Origin: Thermoplasmatota archaeon
GTDB taxonomy: Archaea; Thermoplasmatota; JAKEGO01; JANQNJ01
Direction: 5' to 3'
Assembly: GCA_028279645.1 (NCBI GenBank)
Contig: JANQNJ010000087.1
Location: forward strand, 1 to 38,613
DNA length: 38,613 bases
Shown here: piece by piece, positions 7,926 to 15,732 of the stretch
How positions within the stretch are numbered: the first letter of the stretch is position 1
Layout: each line of letters starts with the position of its first letter
Made by a program: the position numbers and the translations under genes
The notes under the pieces: generated by a model
Databases searched by the model: none
What the model saw: only the letters and a program-made list of their open reading frames with translations
What the model was told of the DNA's origin: nothing

Positions 7926-9089
7926 ATGGACCCGTTCAAAGCTATCTCGTTGCTCATCTGCATGCTTTTCCTCATGACCTCGTTCGGATGTCTGGAGGAG
8001 GGAGACGAGGAGAAGAACAAGGACCCGTTCGCACTTCTGGAACTTGAATCGACCGTGGTGAACGTCGGCGAAGAAGCGACGTTCTTCGGTGACAAGTCCA
8101 CGGATAAGGACGGGAAGATCAAGTACTACTACTTCTGGTACGGGGACGGCGATTCCAGCGGAGAGCTGGATGCCGGATATGCGGTCCACACCTACACGAA
8201 GCCTGGTACCTACAACGTGACCCTGAACGTCTTCGACAACAAGGGCGGCGTCGGCGAGGACAGGAAGTCGATCCGGGTGAACGATTTCCCGAAACCGGTG
8301 ATAACGCTCCAGCCGAACAAGGACACCATTTACGTCGGAGATTCGCTCAACCTGAGCGGATCGCAGAGCGAGGATTCCGACGGATTGATCATCAGCTATA
8401 CCTGGGACTTCGGCGATGGCGGGACAGCCAACACCATGAACGTCTCCCATACCTTCAACAGCGTTGGTGTGTACAATGTCACGCTGACAACGGAGGACAA
8501 CGACGGAGCCAGTGCGGTCACCTCGAGATTGATCACGGTCAAGCTGCGTTGGTACCGTGCGATATGGAACAACACCAGTGAGGACAGCGAGAACGTCGAC
8601 AGCACGATCTTCAACGCTGATGAAGCAAGCGGTGGGAACTCGGAATACCAGAACTGGACAACGATCCAGGGCAACCTACTATGGGTCGGCGTCCTGGTGA
8701 ACTGGACCGACGACGACGAACCGTTCGACGATATCGGCGGGGAGCCTGACAACTTCATCACCAACATCTCCACACCGATGAACACGACCAAGACCAAATC
8801 GGCCGTCTCGTTCCAGCACACCATCAACTCATCCTGGAAATGGGAGAAGCCTGAATACATATTCCAGGCAGCATCGTACGACGACGCTATGGACGAGGCT
8901 CAGGACTACAATTATTCCCACACCGACGGGACCGGGACCTACAAGATACTGATCCATCTCAATGCCCGGGGTGCCTATGGCTTCCCGATCATTCAGGACG
9001 AGCAGAACACTTACAGCCGAGAGGTCCGATGGATGTGGTACAGCAACACACCGACCATTGTTGATATCACCGACCAGATGGAAGCGTGA
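7926..9089 (+). CDS. Surface lipoprotein with two PKD domains
   Basis: The 387-residue protein starts with a hydrophobic signal ending in TSFGC (residues 18-22), which looks like a lipobox, so it is probably a lipid-anchored surface protein. Two PKD (beta-sandwich) domains follow at about 33-118 and 123-205; the second has the classic WDFGDG at 160-165 and both have the GTYNVTL/GVYNVTL strand. The C-terminal 180 residues are acidic, Asn- and Trp-rich and not recognised. ATG at 7926 is preceded by GGTGA with 5 nt spacing; the upstream GTG at 7917 lies within that ribosome site and is rejected. PKD domains usually mediate adhesion or protein binding. Confidence 0.85.
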   Translation: MDPFKAISLLICMLFLMTSFGCLEEGDEEKNKDPFALLELESTVVNVGEEATFFGDKSTDKDGKIKYYYFWYGDGDSSGELDAGYAVHTYTKPGTYNVTLNVFDNKGGVGEDRKSIRVNDFPKPVITLQPNKDTIYVGDSLNLSGSQSEDSDGLIISYTWDFGDGGTANTMNVSHTFNSVGVYNVTLTTEDNDGASAVTSRLITVKLRWYRAIWNNTSEDSENVDSTIFNADEASGGNSEYQNWTTIQGNLLWVGVLVNWTDDDEPFDDIGGEPDNFITNISTPMNTTKTKSAVSFQHTINSSWKWEKPEYIFQAASYDDAMDEAQDYNYSHTDGTGTYKILIHLNARGAYGFPIIQDEQNTYSREVRWMWYSNTPTIVDITDQMEA

Positions 9090-9143
9090 CCACTTTCGGC
9101 TCGGGTTACCAGTAAGATAAGTATGATCACAATCGAGGCTATC

Positions 9144-9758
9144 TCACTTCTTTAAACAGAGTGTGAACGAGTCGTTCTCGGGCCCGTGGCCCGGAAAGAA
9201 CCCGAACTGATGAACGGTCACAAGATCGGGATGTTCAAAGGAGAGGTCCAGGAAGTCTCCTGCCGTCTTGAAGCTTGTATTGTCGAAGAACAGGATCCCA
9301 CCGCTCTTCAGGAGATCGACGCATCTGTCAAGGACCCCTGGATAGAACTCCTTCTCGATATCGACGAAGATCATATCATAGGTCCCAGCAAGGTCTTCGA
9401 TGACCTCGCGAGCGTCCCCCTCGATGACAGTGACCCTGCCGGATTGATCGGCGCTCTCAATGTTCTTTCTTGCAGCAGTTGCCATATCAGCATCGAACTC
9501 CACCGTCTCGACAGTGCCTCCCACGTGGGCGGTTGCCATCCCAAGAATGATGGCTGAGTAGCCCGTGGCAGTACCGAGCTCGAGGATGGCTTTCGCTCCT
9601 ACTGACCTGGCTATGACGTAAAGGAGCCGCCCCATGGCAGGTCCGATTATCGGTACGTCCTCCTGTTCGGCGAACTCCTCCATGGATGCTAGATGTTCAT
9701 CATGGAGGAGACTGAAGCCCCTGTATCTTTCCTCGTCGAAGCGATCTGGTATTGCCAT
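9144..9758 (-). CDS. SAM-dependent O-methyltransferase (COG4122 type)
   Basis: The 204-residue class I methyltransferase has motif I ELGTATGYS at 60-68, the acidic end of beta-2 (VETVEFD), EGDARE, the metal/substrate strand YDMIFVDIEKEFY and GGILFFDN. This is the pattern of catechol/caffeoyl-CoA-type O-methyltransferases (Methyltransf_3). The D and DN positions are those that bind a divalent metal in the family. The substrate cannot be read from sequence. It is convergent with the PKD lipoprotein gene and alone on its strand. Confidence 0.9.
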   Translation of the reverse strand: MAIPDRFDEERYRGFSLLHDEHLASMEEFAEQEDVPIIGPAMGRLLYVIARSVGAKAILELGTATGYSAIILGMATAHVGGTVETVEFDADMATAARKNIESADQSGRVTVIEGDAREVIEDLAGTYDMIFVDIEKEFYPGVLDRCVDLLKSGGILFFDNTSFKTAGDFLDLSFEHPDLVTVHQFGFFPGHGPENDSFTLCLKK

Positions 9759-9884
9759 GTCGATCCCAGGTGGAATCCTGTTCTCACAGTAAAAGGATAA
9801 CCCCGTATGATCGATGCTCCACCCTTCTCCAGCGTTCCTGAAGACTGTTCAACAGGTCTTTTTTATGCCGATTACCAAATAAGA

Positions 9885-9892
9885 TTTATATC
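9885..9892 (+). promoter_or_regulatory. TATA box of the beta-propeller gene
   Basis: tttatatc predicts a transcription start near 9914 and a leader of about 33 nt that contains the G-rich ribosome site just before the ATG at 9947. Confidence 0.55.
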
Positions 9893-9946
9893 AACCCTTG
9901 AATATGGTCAATTGATGATAGGTCGATGGACCAAGGGGGGAAATGA

Positions 9947-11281
9947 ATGAACATCAAGATCATAGCCGTCCTGATAGTGGGTCTGATAATCATGGCGACC
10001 GCCTACGTGGTCCTTGTCGAGGAGGACGACGGCAAGGGGAAGAAGAAGGATGACGACGAACCTCCCATTGTCTATCCATACGAGGATGTGAGATACTTCA
10101 CGGCCATCGATCCCGAGACGAATACGACCATCGGAACGACGGCATGGGCCGTCTTCAACCGAACCCACGGCGGCAATTGCTGCGAACATTACCTGGCTAC
10201 CACGCAGGAGGGATGGATAACGAACCTGGGGGGAGAGTATCCGACCTGGAGCGAGGACCATGGTCTCAATTGGCAGGACTACCGGCCGATCACAGAACCT
10301 TTCGATGGGCTCGGTGAAGGCTCCATCGTGCAGGCTCCCAACGGGGACATAATCGCCATGTCCTGGTTCCCGTACTCCGGTGACCGGTTCATATCGTTCT
10401 TTTACGAAGCATCCAGCGGTACCTGGGATTACAGGGAGAACCACTGGGGGTATGCACCTTTCTACGATCGACCGTGGCAGGTTGCGGTCCAGGGCCCGAT
10501 AACCTCCTTAACTGGGACATACCCCTGGGCTTCCATTGTTGTCTCCAACTTCTGGCAGGACCTGGTTGCCAGCTATAACGGTCTTGATTACTTCAATCTA
10601 GCAGAACCTGACTCTGCTGTGGGATCGGTGACCTTCGATCTGGACTTCGAACCAGGACCTGAGTATGATTATCTCACGCCGCATCGCGAGATGAGGGCCA
10701 CGACGATCCCGACCGGTGGCCTGCTGGTACCGAACTACTTTGGCGAGGGGGATAGCGCGTTCCTACAGCAGGACCTTACATGGACGCATCATTATACGGA
10801 GAACGGCGTCCCGATCCCGGCACAGCATCTTGTTATCGACAGTTCGGGTGCGTTGCACAGCGTCGAGGCGATTGATACAACGATCGTCCACCACATGAGC
10901 CTGGACGGAGGGGATACCTGGACCTCTTACTCACACGAATGGGCGAACGCGAGCTCCCTTGAGGAATGGGAGTTCCAGGCCGACGGAAACCTGGGGATAG
11001 CAGCGATATCCATCAGGGTCCAGGACGGGAACGTGGACAAGGATATCCTGTTCCAGATCGAGGACTACCGGGAGAGCATGGCGGCAGATGAGATAACACT
11101 CATCGGAGAGGGAGACCTCGATGCCACATCAGGTGCCGGAAACGACGTACGATTCGATTTCGCCAGTCTGGCGATCCTTCCGGATGGTACGGTCATTGTC
11201 GCCTATATGGATACCACGGACAGGAATCCGTTGTTCGCAATGGAGCTGGAAGTGACGGATTTCGAAGAGCTGGATGATTAG
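9947..11281 (+). CDS. Membrane-anchored extracytoplasmic protein with Asp-box (sialidase-like) repeats
   Basis: The 444-residue protein has an N-terminal hydrophobic helix (about 3-23), an acidic/lysine linker, and a beta-rich body with Asp-box motifs: SEDHGLNW at about 102-109 and SLDGGDTW in the C-terminal half. Asp boxes mark the sialidase/BNR beta-propeller fold. I do not see the arginine triad or the FRIP motif of true sialidases, so hydrolase activity is not claimed. The start is the ATG at 9947 rather than the out-of-frame ATG at 9943; a run of six G's stands about 6 nt upstream. Composition resembles the neighbouring PKD lipoprotein (acidic, Asn/Trp-rich), which fits a surface location for both. 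Confidence 0.75.
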   Translation: MNIKIIAVLIVGLIIMATAYVVLVEEDDGKGKKKDDDEPPIVYPYEDVRYFTAIDPETNTTIGTTAWAVFNRTHGGNCCEHYLATTQEGWITNLGGEYPTWSEDHGLNWQDYRPITEPFDGLGEGSIVQAPNGDIIAMSWFPYSGDRFISFFYEASSGTWDYRENHWGYAPFYDRPWQVAVQGPITSLTGTYPWASIVVSNFWQDLVASYNGLDYFNLAEPDSAVGSVTFDLDFEPGPEYDYLTPHREMRATTIPTGGLLVPNYFGEGDSAFLQQDLTWTHHYTENGVPIPAQHLVIDSSGALHSVEAIDTTIVHHMSLDGGDTWTSYSHEWANASSLEEWEFQADGNLGIAAISIRVQDGNVDKDILFQIEDYRESMAADEITLIGEGDLDATSGAGNDVRFDFASLAILPDGTVIVAYMDTTDRNPLFAMELEVTDFEELDD

Positions 11282-11332
11282 TCTGGTGACTTGATCTCGT
11301 CCAAGGATCAGCGGTACAAGTTCGTCGACCTT

Positions 11333-12559
11333 TTACTCGATCTCAGCGCCGAGCTTGACCATCTCGATGATGACCTCTACAGCCTTCTCCATCGACTGTA
11401 TCGATATGAACTCCTGTTTTCCGTGGAAGTTGATCCCGCCGGTAAACACGTTCGGCGTTGGTAAGCCCATGAAGCAAAGTCGGGCGCCGTCGGTCCCACC
11501 CCTGATGTTCTTGACCTTTGGCTCCATGCCGGCATTTCTGCAGGCCTGAAGTGCGACCTCCATGACGTGAGGATGCTTGTCAAGGACCTCCTTCATGTTC
11601 CGATACGATTCCTTGATCTCGAGATCGACCTCGATACCCGGGAAGATATCGGTGACCTTTTCAGGAACGGTCCTAAGATACTCCCTGAACTTCTCCATTC
11701 CTTCCTCGGAAAAATCACGGATGAGGACCTTGACAGTGCTATCTTCTACGGTTCCAGTAACGCTGAAAGGATGTAGATAGCCTTCCCAGCCGTCAGTGGT
11801 CTCAGGAGCCTCCTCCTTCGGTATCAGGGAAGCAAGAAAGCTTGCTGCTCTGATAGAGTTCCGCATCTTGTCCTTTGCATAGCCCGGATGGACATTGTAT
11901 CCCTTGATGTTGAAGATGGCAGTGGCGGCATTGAAGTTCTCGTTCTCCAGCTCGCCAGGCTCGCTCCCGTCCATGGTGAACGCATACTCGGCACCGAACG
12001 CCTCGACATCGAAGAACGCGGTACCCTTGGCAACCTCCTCGTCCGGGGTGAAACCTATTCGGATCTTGCCGTGAGGGATCCCTTCAGAGATGACCCGTTC
12101 CATTGCAGCGACGATCTCCGCTACGCCCGCCTTGTCATCCGCACCAAGGAGCGAGCTCCCGTCGGATGTTATCAGGTCCTGGCCGATATACTTGGAGAGT
12201 TCGGGATTTTCTTCAGGCGTGATCTTGACATCATCCACTGGTAGCTCGATCGTCTTTCCGTCGTAATCCTTCCAGATCATCGGAACGGCCTTTCCAGGAG
12301 CATCTGGAGATGTGTCCATGTGTGCTATCAGTCCGAGGACCTTCTTGTTCTCGTATCCCTCGGTTGGAGGGAGAGTAGCGTAAACATAACAGTGGTCGTC
12401 CACATGGGCATCCTCGATCCCGATCTCCTGAAGTTCTTTTACTAATAGCTTAGCGAGATCGAACTGTTTTTCTGTGGATGGTACCTGTTCTACATCAGGT
12501 TTCGACTGGGTATCTATCTGAACATAACGCAGGAAGCGATCTACGACGGTTTCGGGCAT
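11333..12559 (-). CDS. pepT: Peptidase T (tripeptide aminopeptidase, M20B)
   Basis: The 408-residue di-zinc aminopeptidase removes N-terminal residues from tripeptides in the cytoplasm. Motifs are HMDTSPD (H80, D82), GADDKAG (bridging D141), the catalytic/metal pair EE at 174-175, MDGSEPGE, RGGTDGARL and FTGGINFHGKQEF. Length and motif order match bacterial PepT, so an old transfer from bacteria is plausible. The ATG at 12559 is preceded by a weak GTGAT. A short G/C-rich hairpin (12570-12583) stands in its leader, and a TATA-like box near 12597-12603 gives it its own promoter behind the regulator gene. Confidence 0.95.
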   Translation of the reverse strand: MPETVVDRFLRYVQIDTQSKPDVEQVPSTEKQFDLAKLLVKELQEIGIEDAHVDDHCYVYATLPPTEGYENKKVLGLIAHMDTSPDAPGKAVPMIWKDYDGKTIELPVDDVKITPEENPELSKYIGQDLITSDGSSLLGADDKAGVAEIVAAMERVISEGIPHGKIRIGFTPDEEVAKGTAFFDVEAFGAEYAFTMDGSEPGELENENFNAATAIFNIKGYNVHPGYAKDKMRNSIRAASFLASLIPKEEAPETTDGWEGYLHPFSVTGTVEDSTVKVLIRDFSEEGMEKFREYLRTVPEKVTDIFPGIEVDLEIKESYRNMKEVLDKHPHVMEVALQACRNAGMEPKVKNIRGGTDGARLCFMGLPTPNVFTGGINFHGKQEFISIQSMEKAVEVIIEMVKLGAEIE

Positions 12560-12569
12560 GATATCACGT

Positions 12570-12583
12570 CCCCTCGTGAGGGG
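12570..12583 (-). promoter_or_regulatory. Small hairpin in the pepT leader
   Basis: The inverted repeat CCCCT-N4-AGGGG lies about 11 nt before the pepT start codon, between the TATA-like box and the weak ribosome site. It could modulate translation or end read-through from the upstream regulator; there is no T-run to make it a clear terminator. Confidence 0.4.
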
Positions 12584-12620
12584 GATGGGGTGGGGTTGTA
12601 TATATTCATTTTCAGATAGG

Positions 12621-15245
12621 TTAATCCTTCATCTTATCTTTAATTATTGAAATCTTGTTTTGGTTTCCCATTTCTGTGAATACTTGAATTGCTTTCTGAT
12701 AATGTGAAATTGATTCTTCTCTCCGTCCTTGGGACATTACGATATCACCATACATTTCCCAAAATGAGCCAATATTTTGGTGGCCTCCGATTTTCTCAGT
12801 GGTTTCTATGGCTATCTTGATATATTTCTCTGCGTTCAAATAATCCTTTTGTTGGAGATATGTATCAGCGAACTGGGAATTGGCAAAAATGGTCCCATAG
12901 ATGTCTAGAGAATTTTCAAAGATGTCTATTGCTTCTTCTAGTCCAGCAATCGCCTTATCATATTCACCGTAATCCGAATAAATTGATGCCAAATTTGCTT
13001 TTGAGAAAGCTAAGGCAGTGTTGATGTGATGAGTTCCGGAATAAATAACATTTGATTCCCAATACACTTTGGCTTCATCTATTCGACCATTTATGTATGA
13101 TAAAATTCCTAAATTGTTATATGACCGAGCAATAAGAAAGATGTTATTATCGATCTCTGCTAAAGATAATGATTTTTCCATATATTCTAAACCAGAAGGT
13201 TCATGTTTACTTAATAATCCGAGATCATGATATATCTCACTTAAGAGACGGTTGTCCTTTAATTCTATTCCTAATTGCTCAGCCCGTTTTAAATAGGTTG
13301 TAGCCTCCTTGTTATTCCCTGACCGCCAGTTGACTCGACCGATGCCGATTAAAATTAAACAGGTTTCAGATTTTAATCCTTGTGAAATTGAAATTATTAA
13401 TGCTTCATCGAGATTATTTAGCGCATCAGACCAATTACCTTGTTTAAAGTTTAATCCACCTAGGTAGCGATAAATTGTGATCTTCTGATTGTGATCACAG
13501 GTTGATCCAACAATCTCTTGAAAAGTTCTAATCCCTTCTAAGATATTGTTGTTGTAATAATTCGTGATGCCAAGGAACATCTTGTATTTGATCGGGTCTA
13601 ATTCCTGACCATTGATTCCTTGATAGGATAATAGATCCAATTGATTCATTTCAAATAGAAGTGGAATTCCAGAATCAATGATAATGTCGATTAGTTCGGC
13701 ATTTTGATTCGAACAATAGAGATGATGTAGTAATTCAAAGGTGGAATGATAGTCATTGAAAGATCGGTAATAATTTGCCGCATTGTTATGATATTGTTTA
13801 AATGCTCCTTCATTGTGTCCAGAATGTAAGCTTTGACATATGATATCATGAAGGTAGAAGCCTTCTTTCTTGGTCTCAATAATTAAACCTTTACTCAGCA
13901 GAGAATCAAAGGCATCAAATTCTTCATCATGTTCAATTATTGCGTTTGAATCAACAGGATCACGGAAAACCGATAGCTTCCTTAATATCCGTTTTTCTGC
14001 CATTGATAATTGATTTAAGATCTCATCATGTAAATAGGAATTGAATGACAGATGGTCTCCAAGGGGGTTCTTGATAAGGATTAGTGCATAAGGATGTCCT
14101 TTGAACCTCTCATTGATCAAATGGATCTCTTCAGATGTTTCAATTCCTTTTCCTGTCAGAATTTGACTTGCTTCATCTTCCCTAAGTCCATTTAAGATAA
14201 TCTCACAATGATTATCTCCTGGAGATTGGTTATGCCGAAATGTAATCCTTTCTCGAGAAAGCTGCATAATTCTTAACTTCGGATTTCCATGATCTGCTAG
14301 AATGCTGAAGAATGGTTCCACTGAATCACTTTTTAAATGAACATCATCTAATATTATTACGCCATTAATCTCATTAAGGGAAGTATTAATCACTCCCCAA
14401 ACCTGGTTGTGGGTTAGGAGTGATTTCTCGTCTATTAGACCATATTGATGCGGAATATTTTGTAAATATGAACTGAGATTTGTTAGACCCATTGATGAAA
14501 GGAAGATAGAAATCTCATGTATTAGATCTGATGTAGTCTTATGCGTTTTAAAGGAATAATAGAATAAATTGTTATTGAAACGCGATCTCTTAATGACCTC
14601 ATTAGCTATCGAGGTTTTCCCAATTCCTGCGATACCAGATATGTTGATAACTGCGTGCTTATCTTTCAATGATGACATTATATTATCGATCTGTGTTTCC
14701 CTTCCGTAGAACACCTCATAATTTGGGAGTCCTGGGGTGTGAATGATGAACTTCCTTTCGTGTTGGAGATTAAATGATTTTAATGCTTTATCAAAATCTA
14801 CGGCAGTCCGGATCGTGGATTTCAACCTATTAAGAAAGGAAATCAGGTGATTATCAGCTGGGAAGATCGATCTCAATCTAACAGATTGAACCTCGCCGTC
14901 TGTCAGTACAATTACATCATTTTCCAATATCCTCTCCTTATCGAGGTACGCCTTTTGCTTCCCCTTAGATGTGAGTAAATATACAAATCGACGTCTCCGA
15001 CCATTGTAGATATTCCCTTTCTTCTCCTCCACTAATCCCTCCTTCTCAAGTGATTTTAAAGCTCGTGATACATGGTTCCATTTCAGCTCAGTACCTTCTG
15101 CGACACCTTCCTGCGTTATCTCGAATGGTAGGCTCTTAATAATATCGTCTTTATCAAAATCTTCGATATCAAGGATCTCTTCCTTTGGATAATCAAGTAA
15201 ATAGAGGAGGATCTTGTCCTTCACGGTCAACTCCCGCCAATCCAT
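12621..15245 (-). CDS. Winged-helix/NB-ARC (STAND) ATPase/TPR transcriptional regulator, AT-rich
   Basis: The 874-residue protein has three parts. A winged helix lies at about 5-95 (DKILLYLLDYP ... WNHVSRALKSLEKEGLV ... GRRRRFVYLLT). An NB-ARC ATPase follows at about 175-470, with FYGR at 179-182, Walker A GIAGIGKT at 204-211, Walker B VIILDD at 296-301, GHPYAL at 383-388 and an MHD-like LHD at 465-467. TPR-like helices run from about 520 to the end. STAND proteins of this type act as ligand-triggered switches and the helix domain suggests DNA binding. ATG at 15245 follows GGTGA by 4 nt; the in-frame GTG at 15272 lies at or before the predicted transcription start. The gene is clearly more AT-rich than its neighbours, with many ATA, TTA and AAT codons, which suggests transfer. 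Confidence 0.88.
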   Translation of the reverse strand: MDWRELTVKDKILLYLLDYPKEEILDIEDFDKDDIIKSLPFEITQEGVAEGTELKWNHVSRALKSLEKEGLVEEKKGNIYNGRRRRFVYLLTSKGKQKAYLDKERILENDVIVLTDGEVQSVRLRSIFPADNHLISFLNRLKSTIRTAVDFDKALKSFNLQHERKFIIHTPGLPNYEVFYGRETQIDNIMSSLKDKHAVINISGIAGIGKTSIANEVIKRSRFNNNLFYYSFKTHKTTSDLIHEISIFLSSMGLTNLSSYLQNIPHQYGLIDEKSLLTHNQVWGVINTSLNEINGVIILDDVHLKSDSVEPFFSILADHGNPKLRIMQLSRERITFRHNQSPGDNHCEIILNGLREDEASQILTGKGIETSEEIHLINERFKGHPYALILIKNPLGDHLSFNSYLHDEILNQLSMAEKRILRKLSVFRDPVDSNAIIEHDEEFDAFDSLLSKGLIIETKKEGFYLHDIICQSLHSGHNEGAFKQYHNNAANYYRSFNDYHSTFELLHHLYCSNQNAELIDIIIDSGIPLLFEMNQLDLLSYQGINGQELDPIKYKMFLGITNYYNNNILEGIRTFQEIVGSTCDHNQKITIYRYLGGLNFKQGNWSDALNNLDEALIISISQGLKSETCLILIGIGRVNWRSGNNKEATTYLKRAEQLGIELKDNRLLSEIYHDLGLLSKHEPSGLEYMEKSLSLAEIDNNIFLIARSYNNLGILSYINGRIDEAKVYWESNVIYSGTHHINTALAFSKANLASIYSDYGEYDKAIAGLEEAIDIFENSLDIYGTIFANSQFADTYLQQKDYLNAEKYIKIAIETTEKIGGHQNIGSFWEMYGDIVMSQGRREESISHYQKAIQVFTEMGNQNKISIIKDKMKD

Positions 15246-15272
15246 GAGATCACCTAAACATGCGTTAAACAC

Positions 15273-15298
15273 CGATATATCGCTACTTGTTTATATAC
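15273..15298 (-). promoter_or_regulatory. Promoter of the first STAND regulator with palindrome at the start site
   Basis: A TATA box (minus-strand gtatataa, 15291-15298) predicts transcription start near 15269. A perfect 10-bp palindrome CGATATATCG at 15273-15282 sits between the box and that start, a position where a bound protein would block transcription. It may be an operator, possibly for autoregulation. Confidence 0.45.
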
Positions 15299-15380
15299 AC
15301 ACCTAAAAAACTCCCATATGAAAGGTTTGAGAATATTCTTTGCTAGGTCAAGCGCAAGTATATAATAAAATCGGCAAATA

Positions 15381-15390
15381 TATTTATATC
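15381..15390 (+). promoter_or_regulatory. TATA box of the central peptide/pseudo-protease unit
   Basis: tatttatatc predicts transcription start near 15410. A second AT-rich box (tataataaaa, 15361-15370) lies 20 nt upstream. No earlier gene on this strand is close, so this is the likely promoter for 15648-16651. Confidence 0.5.
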
Positions 15391-15647
15391 AGTACTAGTA
15401 TCTGTTACAAGTCGAACATAGCAATATGTTCGGTTGTGCTCGAGGTGATACCAAAAAGGCGTTTGGTAAAAAGAGGCAAATCCCATAACCAGTGTTACGT
15501 CCCCTTTCACCAAAAGGAAAATTATCTGGTTCATTAGGATTGCTCTATAAGCAATCTTATCCCGAGAACCGTGATAATGGTTAACATGGTTTAGCGTGAG
15601 CTAGGCCTCTCACCTCAGCCTCGACGTAAGAGAAAGAGGTGAAATGA
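15391..15647 (+). promoter_or_regulatory. Long structured leader upstream of the first micro-ORF
   Basis: About 240 nt separate the predicted transcription start from the first plausible start codon, unusual in a genome with mostly short leaders. It contains three inverted repeats. TACCAAA-N6-TTTGGTA is at 15449-15468, and GATTGCT-N5-AGCAATC at 15538-15556. TCACCTC (15610-15616) is complementary to the ribosome site GAGGTGA (15636-15642). The last pair could hide the ribosome site and make translation conditional. The open frame 15340-15537 crosses the TATA box and is not taken as a gene. The region may act as a cis-regulatory RNA; no known riboswitch class is recognised. Confidence 0.45.
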
Positions 15648-15716
15648 ATGCTAGGAAAATATGCAAACCTTGTAAGATACGAGAGCATGAAGGAGATCGA
15701 GAACCGGTTCTTCTGA
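15648..15716 (+). CDS. 22-residue peptide, twin copy 1
   Basis: This is a very short gene with good signals: GAGGTGA at 15636-15642, 5 nt spacing, ATG at 15648 and TGA at 15714-15716. The peptide begins MLGK and contains LVRYESMKE. A second peptide at 16583-16651 has the same length, begins MLGK and contains LIRFESLKE. Eleven of 22 positions are identical and most others conservative, while six of the shared residues use different synonymous codons (GGA/GGT, AAA/AAG, CTT/TTA, AGA/CGA, GAG/GAA, AAG/AAA). That pattern indicates selection on the peptide itself. The stop lies 16 nt before the next gene, whose ribosome site begins 5 nt after it, so coupling is likely. No signal sequence. Function unknown: it could be a leader peptide, a ligand for the STAND proteins or a small binding partner. 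Confidence 0.7.
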   Translation: MLGKYANLVRYESMKEIENRFF

Positions 15717-15732
15717 GGTCAGGTGGTTTCTG

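Noticed and set aside
9947-11281. True sialidase
   Set aside because: Asp boxes are present, but I could not find the FRIP motif or the arginine triad and catalytic Tyr/Glu arrangement.
15246-15272. Nine extra N-terminal residues of the first STAND regulator from GTG 15272
   Set aside because: The GTG lies at or before the predicted transcription start, while ATG 15245 has a proper GGTGA site.
15340-15537. 65-codon open frame starting MLG, similar in its first bases to twin peptide 2 (tttgctaggt)
   Set aside because: It runs through the likely TATA box and start site of the central unit and lacks a ribosome site. Similarity to the twin peptides stops after three codons, so at most it is a decayed fragment.
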